Positions 41,238 to 51,971 of a stretch of 64,000 bases of DNA are shown here, piece by piece; the stretch's first letter is position 1; every line of letters starts with the position of its first letter. Origin of the DNA: Charina bottae (taxonomy: Eukaryota > Chordata > Lepidosauria > Squamata > Charinaidae); the NCBI GenBank assembly GCA_023362775.1, contig JALMGJ010000003.1, forward strand, positions 581,001-645,000, read 5' to 3'. A program made the translations under genes and the position numbers. The notes beneath the pieces are model-generated. The model made no database searches and was not told the DNA's origin. It saw only the letters and a program-made list of their open reading frames with translations.

Positions 41238-41999
41238 TAAAGTTAAAATTAATGTGGACTTTAAAAATCATTTTATTAGTTGTGCCATATTGAGGATATG
41301 GAATGGATATAAACCCAGGTTGTGCACAAAAACACCTCTGTGGATCTCAGCTCAAGAAGCATTCCACAGAAGAGAAACAGCAGGCAAAGAGAAATGGTTG
41401 ATGTACTGGGAATTATTGGAAAAGTATCAAGGGGAATTTTGTCAGGATTAAGCCTTTAGCCACAATAGTTAAGTGTGTTGAAAGGTAAAATCCCGCCGTG
41501 GGAATTGGTTCTGGGTAAGATGAGTGTAAGGCATGAAGAGACGCCGGGATGTCAGGAGGAAGAAGAGCACCTGCATTCCAGAGAGAGTGTTACAAGTTGT
41601 TTGGGTAATTTACAGCCAAGGTCAGAGGAGTTGGAACCACCTGGGAAACTCTGAGAATGGTACCGAAGAGAGATAGGGGAAGGCACTGGAGGAAATGAGA
41701 AGGGAATGTGAATTGTTTTATTGTTTCCTTTTTAAAATGCTTTACCTGGGAAAAGTAAGGGGGCTGGCCGGGGGTGGGGGTTGAGTAGATGCTTTTATTG
41801 ACTGGGGGCCTGCTATGACAAAAGAGGGAAATAATTATCCGATTGGGGTTAGAGCTGGAAGTTTGATATCTCACAGCTCACAAGAGTAAATAGGAAGAGC
41901 TAGCTTGTCTAAGCAGCCTCTCTTCCAGATGTTAACTGAAAGATGCAAGTCAGTCACAGGACATATCTGAGCCTATTTCTTAATCTACAACTGTTTCTG

Positions 42000-44900
42000 T
42001 GCCTGCAGTGGCAATAGTGGCCAAGAGGATGGTTTTACAATGATATCCAGTACAGGAACTGCAATCATTCCTGATCTAGCACCATGTCTTGGTTATATCA
42101 TGCTGGAACTACAGTATATGGAACTGCTGGAACTGCAGTACTGTATATGGAACTGCTTTTGCATGGCTGACCTGGCGTGCATCACCGAGACCTGGCTGGG
42201 TCCAGAGGGGGGAGTAGCCCTCTCGGAAATGTGCCCAGCCGGGTTTCAGGTATGGCATCAGCCGAGACACCGGGGCAGGGGAGGAGGGGTGGCAGGTGTC
42301 ATCCGAGAGTCTCTTGTGGCCTTCAGGGGCGCTGCTCCACAAGTGGCCGGTTGTGAGACCCTGTTTTTCAAGTTGGGCTCCTGAGAACAGTTGGGGGTGT
42401 TGCTGCTGTACCAGCCTCCCTGCTGTGTGGCAACCTCCCTGCCTGAGCTGCTCGAGGCCGTCTCGGGTTTGGCAGTGGAGTTCCCCAGACTTATGGTTCT
42501 GTGGGACTTCAATCTGCCGTCTCTGGGACGGGCCTCGGAAGCGGCCCGGGAGTTCATGGCTACCATGGCAGCCATGGGCTTGTCCCAGATTATTCGGGAC
42601 CCGACTCGAGACAGTGGCCTCACACCAGATTTAGTTTTCTTGTCTGAGCAGTGGCAATGTGATCTGAGGGGAGAGCTACATCTATCCCCATTGTCATGGT
42701 CAGACCACGCCCTGGTGACCCTGAGGCTCTCTTGTGCTGCCCCACTCCGCAGGGAGGCGGGACCCATTCGATTGGTCCACCCCCGGCGACTGATGGACCC
42801 AGTGAGGTTTCAGAAGGAGCTGGGGGTTATTCCCGAGGACTTTCTACACAGTCCAGCGGAGGTCCTGGCCGCAGCCTGGAATAGGGAAGTGACCGGAGCC
42901 CTGGACAAGATCGCGCCTGTGCAACCTCTCCTGCCCCGCTTGGCCCGTCACTCTCCGTGGTTTACGGAAGAGTTGAGGGCTTTGAAGAGGGTTAACAGAC
43001 GTCTAGAGCGCTGCTGGAGAAAGACGAAGACTGAATCTAACCGAACACAATCTAGAGCTGCGGTTAAGGCCTACCTTGTGGCGGTAAGAGCGGCGAAATG
43101 TGAATATTTCTCCACTCTTATTGCGTCCGCAGAATGCCGTCCGACGGCCCTGTTTAAGATTACTAGATCTCTTTTGGGTCGGGTAGAGTCGGTGACCCAC
43201 TTACAGGGCCGGGTCAGAAGAGTTTTCTGAGCATCTGCAGGATAAAAAGGCTCAGATTCATTCCAAGTTGAACTCTAAGCGTGAGACAAGATCTGGGGAG
43301 ATGCCAGAGGAACGTTCTTACCCTGTTATCTGGGAACGGTTTGATCCTGTTGGGCCTGATGAAGTAGACAGGATCCTCCGGATTGTAAATGCCAACACAT
43401 ATAAGCTTGACCCGTGTCCCTCCTGGCTAGTTAAGTCAGCTATGGAGGTGACATGTGGCTGGGTCCAGGCGATGATTAATACGTCCTTGAGTGAGGGGGT
43501 GTTCCTGGCTGCCTTTAAGGAGGCGCTGGTGCACCCGCTCCTCAAGAAACCATCCCTGGACCCCACCATCTTGGGCAATTTTCATCCAGTCTCCCACCTT
43601 CCCTTTTTGGGAAAGGTGGTTGAGAAGGTGGTGGCGTTGCAACTCCAGAGGATCCTGGAGGAAACGGATTATCTGGACCCCTTTCAGTCAGGTTTCAGGC
43701 CGGGATACGGGACGGAGACCGCATTGGTCACACTTATGGATGATCTCTGGCGGGAGCGGGATGGAGGAAGTGCGTCCATCCTGGCTCTCTTAGATCTCTC
43801 AGCGGCTTTTGATACCGTCGACCACGGTATCCTTTTGGGGCAGCTCAGGGAGTTGGGGGTGGGCGGTGTGGTTTTACACTGGTTCACCTCCTTCCTCCGG
43901 GACCGTTCCCAGTGATAGGGGAGGAGAGAGCCGACCCGCGACCCCTGGTTTGTGGGGTGCCACAGGGGTCGGTTCTCTCTCCTCTCCTGTTCAACATCTA
44001 TATGAAGCCGCTGGGTGAGATCATCCGTCACCACGGGATGAGGTATCACCAATATGCTGATGATACTCAGTTATATATCTCCCTCCCAGGTGAAGTAAGT
44101 GATGCGGTCGATGCCTTATCTCAGTGCCTGGAGGCTATGGGAGTCTGGATGGGGAACAACAGGCTTCAGCTGAACCCTGGTAAGACGGAGTGGCTATGGA
44201 TTGATGGCCCCCCTGTATCCGGGAAGTTATCATCTTTGGTTCTGGATGGGGTAGCACTACCCAACTCAGATCCAGTGCGGAATCTGGGGGTCCTCCTGGA
44301 CTCACAACTCCTGCTCGAAGAGCAGGTGGCAGACATGGCCAGGAGGGCCTTTGCACAGCTTCGAGTTGTGCGCCAGCTACGCCCTTTCCTGGATCGGGAT
44401 GCCCTCCGAACAGTCACTCACGCCCTGGTCATCTCCCATATAGATTATTGTAATGCGCTCTACATGGGGCTACCCTTGAAGAGCTTCAGCTGGTTCAGAA
44501 TGCAGCAGCGTGGGCAGTTATGGGTGCTATAAGATCAGCCCATGTGACACCTCTGCTGCACGAGCTGCATTGGGTATCAGTTTGCTTCTGGGTCCAATTC
44601 AAGGTGTTGGTGATCACCTTTAAAGCCCTACATGGCATGGGGCCAGGGTATCTGAGGGACCATATCATCCCAATAACATCGACCCGCCCCACCCGTTCTT
44701 GCAGAGAGGGCATGCTTCGGACCCCTTCAACAAGAGAATTTCATCTAGCGGGGTCCAGGAGGCGTGCCTTCTCTGCGATAGCGCCTGCATTATGGAACAT
44801 CTTGCCCCCGGAGGTGAGGCTGGCCCCCTCACTCCTGACCTTCCGGAAGTCTCTTAAGACCTGGCTCTGCCGCCTTGCCTGGGACGACGGAGGTGGCAGT

Positions 44901-45103
44901 GCCTCTTGGGGGTGGCTAGCCCCGTAGTGCCTTGATCTTGATTGTGGGTTTAACCATCTTTTGGATTTTACTTATTCCCTCTATTTATTATTTTATAGTA
45001 ATTTTTTGAATAGATTTTAACTTCTGCTATCTTGTAAACCGCCCAGAGTCCCCTATTCGGGGAGATGGGTGGGGATAAATTAAATAAATAAGTAAATAAA
45101 TGT
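42000..45103 (+). mobile_element. L2 LINE, nearly full-length coding region
   Basis: The copy covers the endonuclease, reverse transcriptase and 3' end, with the typical terminus CGCCCAGAGTCCCCTATTCG, GGGGATAAATTAAATAAATA. The 5' boundary near 42000 is approximate. The coding region is broken by about five shifts or stops. The downstream 45.1-45.7 kb segment is a second L2 3' piece. Confidence 0.9.
42165..44927 (+). pseudogene. L2 endonuclease-reverse transcriptase, multiple breaks
   Basis: Endonuclease: ADLACITETWLGPEGG, GRGGGVAGVI, LWDFNLPSLG (normally GDFN; the catalytic-loop G is changed to W), DPTRDSGLTPDLVF and [78 protein letters not shown] and the active-site box [11 protein letters not shown]-terminal: [32 protein letters not shown] and FRKSLKTWLCRLAW. 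Frames change near 42385, 43230, 43915 and 44510. Catalytic RT residues remain. Confidence 0.9.
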
Positions 45104-45109
45104 GTAAAT

Positions 45110-45700
45110 GCTTCAAATGGCAACCAGGCTGCTAACTGGACCACTGCAGTGCTTGCCAGTTAAATCCAAGTTGTTGCTTTTGAACTTGAAAACCTCCAGT
45201 GGCTTAAAGTCTGACTACCTGTGCCCCTGCCTTCAGGGACCTCCGAAGCTTTCGCCTGTGTTCCTTAGGGGTGGTGTTCTAATCTATAGAGTTGCCTGGA
45301 AGTGTGAATTAGGGCAGTTCACTTAAAATGAAGACTCAGCAAAATGACCTGGCATCATTTCCTCTGTCTCCTCAGATGCCAGGAGAAATCCTACAGCTCT
45401 ATTAACAAAATTTGACCTTGTTTCGCTTTTTCGAGAACACCTCATTCTTTCCTACTTCTACTGTTTTTATACTTTTTAATATTTATATTATATTTATATT
45501 TTAATATATTTTATATTTTTTATATTTGTTCTACTATTTGGTACTTTAAGAATAGATCCTGCCTAAATTCTATGTTTATTTTATCGTATTTATAACTGTA
45601 TTTTAATTAATCATGTCTTATTGTAAACTGCCCAGAGTCCCCCTTGGGGGAGATGGGCGGTGATAAATTTGACAGATAAATAAATAAATAAATAAATAAA
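45110..45700 (+). mobile_element. Second L2 3' fragment with (AAAT)n tail
   Basis: ACTGCAGTGCTTGCCAGTTA and AACCTCCAGTGGCTTAAAG resemble the HWLPV...LKALHG region of L2. The 3' end is AAACTGCCCAGAGTCCCCCT with AGATAAATAAATAAATAAAT. It is more decayed than the upstream copy. Confidence 0.65.
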
Positions 45701-45959
45701 TTTCCATGATAATGATAGGCTCAGTGCTACTCAGCTGTAGTACTTCCTCCCTAATATGTGTTTAGGACTGAACAATGAATCCCTTAACCTCCTACATGTT
45801 AAAAATATTCCTGTACCTGAAGAGTTTAGTTTTCCTAAATCCGTGGAAATCTGTGGAAACAATGAATCCACAGTGATACATTTTCAGCTTTAGAAGGTGT
45901 GGTGGCAGCTGACTGAAGAGGAAGGCAAGCAGGCCTGAGGTGATGCTGCCTGTAATTGA

Positions 45960-46008
<49 letters not shown>

Positions 46009-46155
46009 AATATCACCTTCCATTTGAATCAGGAAATGTTATCTGATGATTGTTGCATTTTTATGTTTCTAGAAGGTTTCATACAGCTTTTCACTCCTGA
46101 CAAAGGAAGTAACTGACTCTGATGTGGCTTTGTGGTTACATGGGACTCTGCTTTT
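45701..46155. other. No gene; (GT)n microsatellite at 45961-46007
   Basis: A perfect GT repeat of about 23 units occupies 45961-46007. No coding frame other than those created by the repeat. Confidence 0.7.
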
Positions 46156-46410
46156 AATGGCATTTTTATTAATTTTTTTATTTTCTATCCCGCCTTTATT
46201 ATTTTTATAAATAACTCAAGGTGGCGAACATACCTAATACTCCTTCCTCCTCCTATTTTCCCCACAACAGCAACCCCGTGAGGTGAGTTGGGCTGAGAGA
46301 GAGTGACTGGCCCAAGGTCACCCAGCCAGCTTTCATGCCTCAGGCGGGACTAGAACTCACAGCCTCCTGGTTTATAGCCCGGTGCCTTAACCACTAGACC
46401 AAACTGGCTC
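46156..46410 (-). mobile_element. CORE-type tRNA-derived SINE
   Basis: The - strand head GAGCCAGTTTGGTCTAGTGG, the TGTGAGTTCTAGTCCCGCC box and GGGTGACCTTGGGCCAGTCA are nearly identical to the copy at 30.5-30.8 kb. It ends in GGCGGGATAGAAAATAAAA. The head starts exactly at 46410. Confidence 0.88.
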
Positions 46411-47152
46411 ACATTTTGAAATGTGAATGCTGTTCACAGAAAAATCTGGAAAACACAAGCACAAATGTTACAATATATTGCATATATATTGGATATAAAG
46501 TATAATGGAATGATACCATTATTTTTATGTATCCTTGAACAGAACTCTCCATGGTACATTTCCAGCCTCTCCTTCATAACAGGGAATTTTGGCATGGAGG
46601 TAGATCTGAGCTCAGCCCATTTTTGTTGTTAAAAACTATATCCATAAATTCAACATAAAAATGAAATAAACCAGGGGAAATTGCATACCAAAACTCTGTA
46701 TTAAGGAAATTGGAGAATAATAAATGCAGATTATTTAAAAAATCTTATTTTAGAAATTGCAATCTGAAAACCTCTGATATTATGATGGATGGGTGGATGG
46801 ATGGAGATTGATCCAAACATCCCTAATTGACTTCAGGGGGTCACGGAGGCTTTCGTTCATTCATGGCCAAATGAGCAGCCGTCTTCCTTCTTTCTGCCAC
46901 GCTGCCACGTCCCCTTTCTGTTAGGCAAAGGGAAGCAGAGTGCAGGAGTTCCCACTTCTGCTCATCACTGGTTTTGTGAGGGACAAATGGGTTATTTCAC
47001 TTCATCATTTTCTCCCAACACAACAGAGATAGGACTGGGGTTAAGGTGCTGTAGTAGAAACTTCTCTTTTGCTTGCTCTCATGTGTAGGTGCCGTTGTTA
47101 TATCGCAGCAGTTTCTTAAGTGGGCAGCAAGCAAAGGCCAGCTGCTGTACCA
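46411..47152. other. No gene recognised
   Basis: AT-rich then mixed sequence. A small GGAT repeat (GATGGGTGGATGGATGGA) lies at about 46787-46804. Short + frame 46423-46632 is unsupported. Confidence 0.4.
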
Positions 47153-47157
47153 GTTGG

Positions 47158-47562
47158 TGTCAGAACCCTGGCATGCCCCCAGGGTCCCGCCATTCCTTAA
47201 GTGCACCCAGTATCAAAAGGGATAAGAAAATGACAAAGAAAACAAAAGACACAGAAACGGAAGGATAACCACCAACCACGCCTCCTAGATAAGGGGCGAT
47301 AAAGAACTCAAGGACATTGACCCAACCTTGACACGAAGCGGACCAAAGGGAAGCCTTCAGCAGGACCAAAGGGAAGCCTTCAGCAGGGAGGGGGCAGGCG
47401 CTCTGGTGGGAGGGTTTAAAAAGCCAAGCCGAGAGCCCGGGAACCATCCGTGCCTTTTCACTTGCTTACTCAAGTACAGCAATAAATCGTTTACTACCCA
47501 ATATCCGAGCTGAAGTCTTTCTTTGGGGGAAACGTTTGCGATCGCCTGAGAAGCAGCTTACA
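47158..47562 (+). mobile_element. Solo LTR, 405 bp, with TATA box and poly(A) signal
   Basis: The LTR begins TGTCAGAACC and ends AGCAGCTTACA with a perfect 5-bp duplication GTTGG (47153-47157 and 47563-47567). A TATA-like TTTAAAAAG at about 47416 and AATAAA at about 47481 give + orientation. U3 holds an exact 23-bp tandem duplication (47341-47363 and 47364-47386). No internal sequence is left, so it is a recombination product. It is not similar to the gypsy LTR at 35/41 kb. Confidence 0.88.
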
Positions 47563-47567
47563 GTTGG

Positions 47568-48164
47568 CAAGTGCCACTGAAGCATTGGACCACTGAGCCT
47601 TGGCGTATCTCTTATCTGGTGCCACTGATCTTAGTTGGATGGTCAGGACCTGACATTCTGCTGGTCAACTTCTCTAGGGCTGTCTTCTGTATGTGGAAGT
47701 GGGGAGGGAAACATTTTGTCCTCACCTTCTGACCAGGCCTAGTGCATTCTGCAGCTTGTTCCCAACATGTATGGCTATAGGTCTTTCATCCTACCAACAG
47801 GAGCTATGAAACTCCTAGATGAAAAGGCATTAGACACATGTCAGCAGGCAATGAATGGATCATGGGAGAGGAGAGACAGGACTGCTCTCCTCTTCTCTAC
47901 TTGTTTATGAAGAGCTGCTGCTGGCAATGTCCTTTTTCCATTACCCACATTCCACAGGTGTTCACACAAAAAGTTTAATTCCCCTTCCCCCTGAGAATCA
48001 TCTGAATCCCCCCAGTGGTCTGGCCTACAACCTTGTATTGTTGAAGATTGAAAATTAGGTGGGAATCCTTCTGCGAGACCTTTGCTCCTCTCCTGTTTAA
48101 AGATACAGAACAACTCAAGTTTGCTTTATGTAGCACTACTGGGAGCAGGCAAGATAATACTTTC
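47568..48164. other. No gene recognised
   Basis: Mixed-composition DNA with no recognisable frame or repeat. Confidence 0.4.
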
Positions 48165-48300
48165 TAATATTTCAATCAATCAATCAATCAATCAATCAGT
48201 CAATCAATCAATCAATTTAAATAGCCACCCATCTCAAACCAGTGACTCTAGGCAGCTAATATAGCAGGCAGGGCTGAAACAATGCCTGAGGGAAGGATGG
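48165..48300 (-). repeat. (AATC)n microsatellite and reversed L2 end
   Basis: About 12 AATC units (48167-48215, one GTC interruption) are followed by the TTTAAATAGCCACCCATCTC block and CAGTGACTCTAGG, the reverse of an L2 3' end. Confidence 0.75.
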
Positions 48301-48337
48301 CTGACATGGCTATCCTCTACGTTTATATTATATATAC

Positions 48338-48760
48338 AGGGGTCAGCAACCTTTTTGGCACCAGGGACCACTTCTGTTGGAAATTTTTTTACAAGGACCG
48401 GGAGGCGGGGTTTGTGGGTGGCAGCCAATCGGGTGGATGGGGGCGGGGTTTGCAGGCCTGCCGCTCTGTACAGTGTTTTTTCCTGGCACCGAGGGCATTT
48501 TCGGGGTCCCGGAGCCTGCCCTTTTGAAGGGGCACCCCGGCGGGGCGCGAGCGGACTTTTCCTCCCCCCCACTTTTGCTCCCCACAGTTTTTTTGGCCCC
48601 TACCAGGTAGCTCGGGCGCGCCTCCACTTCCCTGCTGCACAGCTGATCGGCACGGAGATTTTCCACCCCAGGGCGCCCACCCCACCGTCACTTTTTGCGG
48701 TGATCTGAGGCCTTTTCGCCTCCCGACCGCAGCTTTTCTTGGCAGAGCACCACTGTCATG
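48338..48760 (+). mobile_element. hAT left end with GC-box/CCAAT units (right end missing)
   Basis: CAGGGGTCAGCAACCTTTTT at 48338 is a hAT (Charlie-like) terminus closely related to that at 1628. It is followed by GGGAGGCGGGGTTTGTGGG and AGCCAATCGGGTGG units like those of the 1.6-5.3 kb element, and GC-rich sequence with AGGGGCACCCCGGCGGGGCG. No matching right terminus is seen before the AT-rich sequence at 48760. Confidence 0.7.
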
Positions 48761-48764
48761 AAAT

Positions 48765-50258
48765 ATAATTATGGGTTACATCACAGTAACTCTATATGAA
48801 AAATGACTTCCTCCCTCCCTCCCTTCCTTCCTTCCACATTCAACTCCCTCCCGCTCTCTTATTGTCACGATGTCATCAATGCCATCCTGCCATGGCACCA
48901 AATGGTGATAGCTCACATGGGGGGGTGCCTGGCAGTAAAATCACCAAACAGGTAAACGGTGCAAATCAAGGGAAACGAGACAAGCCATTCAGCACCTGGG
49001 GAGTGTCAGTGAATTTGAGCGGAGACAGCAGAAAACTGACAAACAAGAATGGATTGAACTCAATAGCAAAATCCTGAGACAAAGGGGGGGGGGGGACTGG
49101 AGACTATTAAATTGTGGAATAAGGAGACTTACTCCACTCGAATCTTTAATGTGTTGCAAGCCACTAGCCTAATAAAGATTTCTTCATATTCCTATGAGAC
49201 TTGTGTGAGAAGTGCTTTTATTTAGCAAAAGGGGTGAGATCATCACACATGCATACATATATACACACAAACCTGTGGCCTTCATTGGTTTTCCATGATT
49301 CACTACCATCGAAAATATGTTGCTGATCATGAAGAACAATGTAAATCCATATAGAAAATTAACTATACTGTCATATAGGTTGCCCATGGAACCTATATGA
49401 CTATACTGTCATACAGGCTGCCCACAGTTTGGCCTGTGTGAACTGGAGACTGGATTAGACAGGGCTTAAGCTGATCCAGGAAATATGTACAAATTCTTCC
49501 TTGACAAAACAGATTGCCCCACATACATAAAGTTCTTGAAAGAGGGACTTTTTTGGGGATTTTTCTAAGCAGCTCCTTTGTTCTTCTAGGGAGGAGAAAA
49601 TGTACCATGTGCATGTATTGCAAATCTAAATTCACTTAACTGTACCTTTGCTACCACCTGGTGGTTTCATGCTGGAACATCTTTGATGTTTCTGGGAAAT
49701 ACAGTAGGAGGTGAGATCTCTGGAGCAGCAAGTTAACTTTTCACTTAGTCTTGAGGCCTAATTTATGAATTAATTGATAACATGTGCATTATTAATGCTA
49801 GCATAGTATCCAATCCTACAAGCTTTTTGTCCGTGAAGAAAAACTGGACAAGCCACAATGTATACTCATAGAATGATAGATTTGCAAGGGACCTTTTTTG
49901 GCATCTAGTACCTTGTTCAATACAGGATCCAGTAGAGCATCTCTGACAGATGATGATCCAAGATGACAATGATGATAAGAACTCTGCAGATCATGTGGCA
50001 GCCTGTCCCACTAGCTAACAGCTTGTTCTTTGCAGTTCTAGTTGAGCACTAATAACCTCGTAACTTCACCAGGATGGAGAGACCTGTTTATAGGTAACAG
50101 AGAAAGCTGATGAATGAAGGTCAGCCACAATTTTAAGAAAGGGCTTGAATTGCATGCTACGTTTCATCTTGGCCTTTCTGGAAAAAAAGAAACCCTGTCT
50201 GAAATGACAAACAGCCTCTTCTGGTCAGACTGATTCACAATAAGGCTGCTTCCTATAG
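48765..50258. other. No gene recognised
   Basis: It includes a CTTCC-type run (48808-48835) and a G-run (49085-49095). Short frames on both strands have no domain. No repeat family recognised. Confidence 0.45.
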
Positions 50259-50272
50259 TACAATATAGGTTG

Positions 50273-50435
50273 CCTGTAGCTTGAATCATGTCAACTGGAT
50301 TTCTATTTTCTCAGTGGAAAAGTTTCGCTCCTTGGATAAGGAGCGAAACGTTTCCACTGAGAAAAATAGAAATCCAGTTGACATGATTCAAGCTACAGAC
50401 AATTCCACCTGGATGACTGAGAACCTTCATAGACA
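50273..50435 (+). mobile_element. Second Penelope-derived foldback insertion
   Basis: It is flanked by a perfect 14-bp duplication TACAATATAGGTTG (50259-50272 and 50436-50449). The insert is two inverted copies of the Penelope terminal segment (about 60-bp arms joined at GGAT in helix II) plus the tail ending GAACCTTCATAGACA. One arm has GAAAAGTTTC where the other has GAAACGTTTC, and one A is added. The CTGANGA box is absent because the fold point lies inside helix II, so no complete hammerhead remains. Confidence 0.88.
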
Positions 50436-50449
50436 TACAATATAGGTTG

Positions 50450-51969
50450 TACTATATTGACCTTTGCACTAGATGCATGTGCCAGCCATATTCCTGAGAA
50501 TTCTTCTTGTAGGCATGGGTATACAGTAGAAGGAAGATCCTCACTGGTCCAAGTCCCCCCTTGCATGCCAAAGATCTATGCATGAATAGCACTAGCCCTG
50601 GAGAGCAGGACTACTACACCGTTTGCAGCATCCTCATATATTTTTCTAATTGTGTGAACTCAATCTCCATGTTTTTTACCTATATTTTTCTAATATATGA
50701 GGTACTAAGTAAAAAACATGGACACTGAGTTCACACAATCCATGGTTCACTTAACCATAGTTCATTAAATAAGCTATAATTGGTTGGGTTCACATAACAT
50801 ACTAAGCCAAAATCAAACAAACCATATTGTGGTTAAGCGTGAACCCAGCTCCCCCACTCCTCTGCTATCATAAAGGCAGTACAGACAGTACCCCCATCTT
50901 CCAACTCTCCAGGTATTTATAGCAGAATAACTCTCATACGCTCTAACCAGGGATTATGTAGTCCCCACAAGGAATTATTCCAAAGGAGGCAAATCAATAA
51001 AACTCCAGGAGGGCACCTAGTTGGTGTCGAGTTCTGGAGAAGGACAGAGCTCATAGAATCACAGAACTGAAAAGGGCCACAGGGAGTTAGACTAGGTGAC
51101 CTATGGCTCTCGTTACTTTCACAAGCCATCACGTTCTCATAATATGTTTATTTGCTTGGGCATGGCATGCTAGTGAACACAGTCACTATTTTTTCTCCCC
51201 AGTTTGCCGAGTGAAGAGTTTTAGTAACATTCAGATTATTGCATTGGCGGGATCAGCTTTGCCTACAGGCGGTGCTTTCGGCATTTCCTCTAGGTTTTGT
51301 CCTCTGGATGTTTCCAAGAGAAAAAGAAGCATGGACAGTTTAAAAACTACAGAAACACAGTGCTCATTTTCTTGTTTGAGTTGGGTTTTAATTTCATTCT
51401 TTATTAGCAGCAAAAGTTCATCCTCAGGCAAATCAGTTATCCCCCAAGACCTGATTTCGAGGCCGCTGGTGGGGATGGCGGCTTGAACAGCGTCTCTTTG
51501 CGATTTAGCTTTGCAAGTAGACCTGGCAGCATGGCATTTTAGGGCTCGGGCAGGATTCCCTGGGGCCCAAAAGTATTCCCTGGATAAAGGAGAACCCTAG
51601 GAATTACCCTCTGTGTCCTCCGGATGGCTGGTCATAGCCAGAAGATCGTAAACGGAGTTTATAGATCGAGCGGTGAGTGAACAGCTGGGAGGTGGAGTGT
51701 CATCCTTTCCTAAGCCGTGTTGCAGCCATTTAAATGGACTCTAAAACTGGCCACCCCATTTCTTAATGCACCAATTTACTTGCCTTTTCTTTGCTTAAAA
51801 GAGGCTTTTTCCAACACAGAGATGAGATTTCTCTCAGTAACTTTTACATTATTTTTGAAACTTAACTGTTGACCACTCAAACTTGGTTTTGTACTTTATG
51901 TTTTGGGCAAAAGAACCAAAAGCTGAACTGTGGATTTATTTTATAGAAGCAAAGGACTCTCTCTATATA
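50450..51969. other. No gene that can be supported
   Basis: A - strand frame at 51431-51231 (66 codons, PEDELLLLIKNEIKTQLKQE) is helix-forming, but has no recognised domain and could be a decayed LINE piece. A partial inverted word pair at 50655-50740 (CTCAATCTCCATG, then ACATGGACACTGAGTTCAC) suggests a small foldback. No other structure seen. Confidence 0.4.
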
Positions 51970-51971
51970 TA

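Larger units (their letters stand above)
33800..41760 (+). mobile_element. L1 LINE ORF2 region, split by a gypsy element
   Basis: 33800-35240 and 41238-41760 are one decayed L1 ORF2 on the + strand. The left part includes TGKAPGPDGLPASYY, LAERLKTILQDFIHEDQC, IFLDADKAFDNLN, GTRQGCLLS and the active-site box FVDDLVLV (V where A is usual). The right part resumes with ILRIWNGYKPRLCTKTPLW. Several stops and frameshifts are present. The gypsy element (35241-41237) is inserted with a 5-bp duplication. The L1 3' end is lost before about 41760. Confidence 0.85.

Noticed and set aside
48282..48708. Overlapping frames at 48.3-48.7 kb
   Set aside because: They lie inside a GC-rich hAT end and have no domain.
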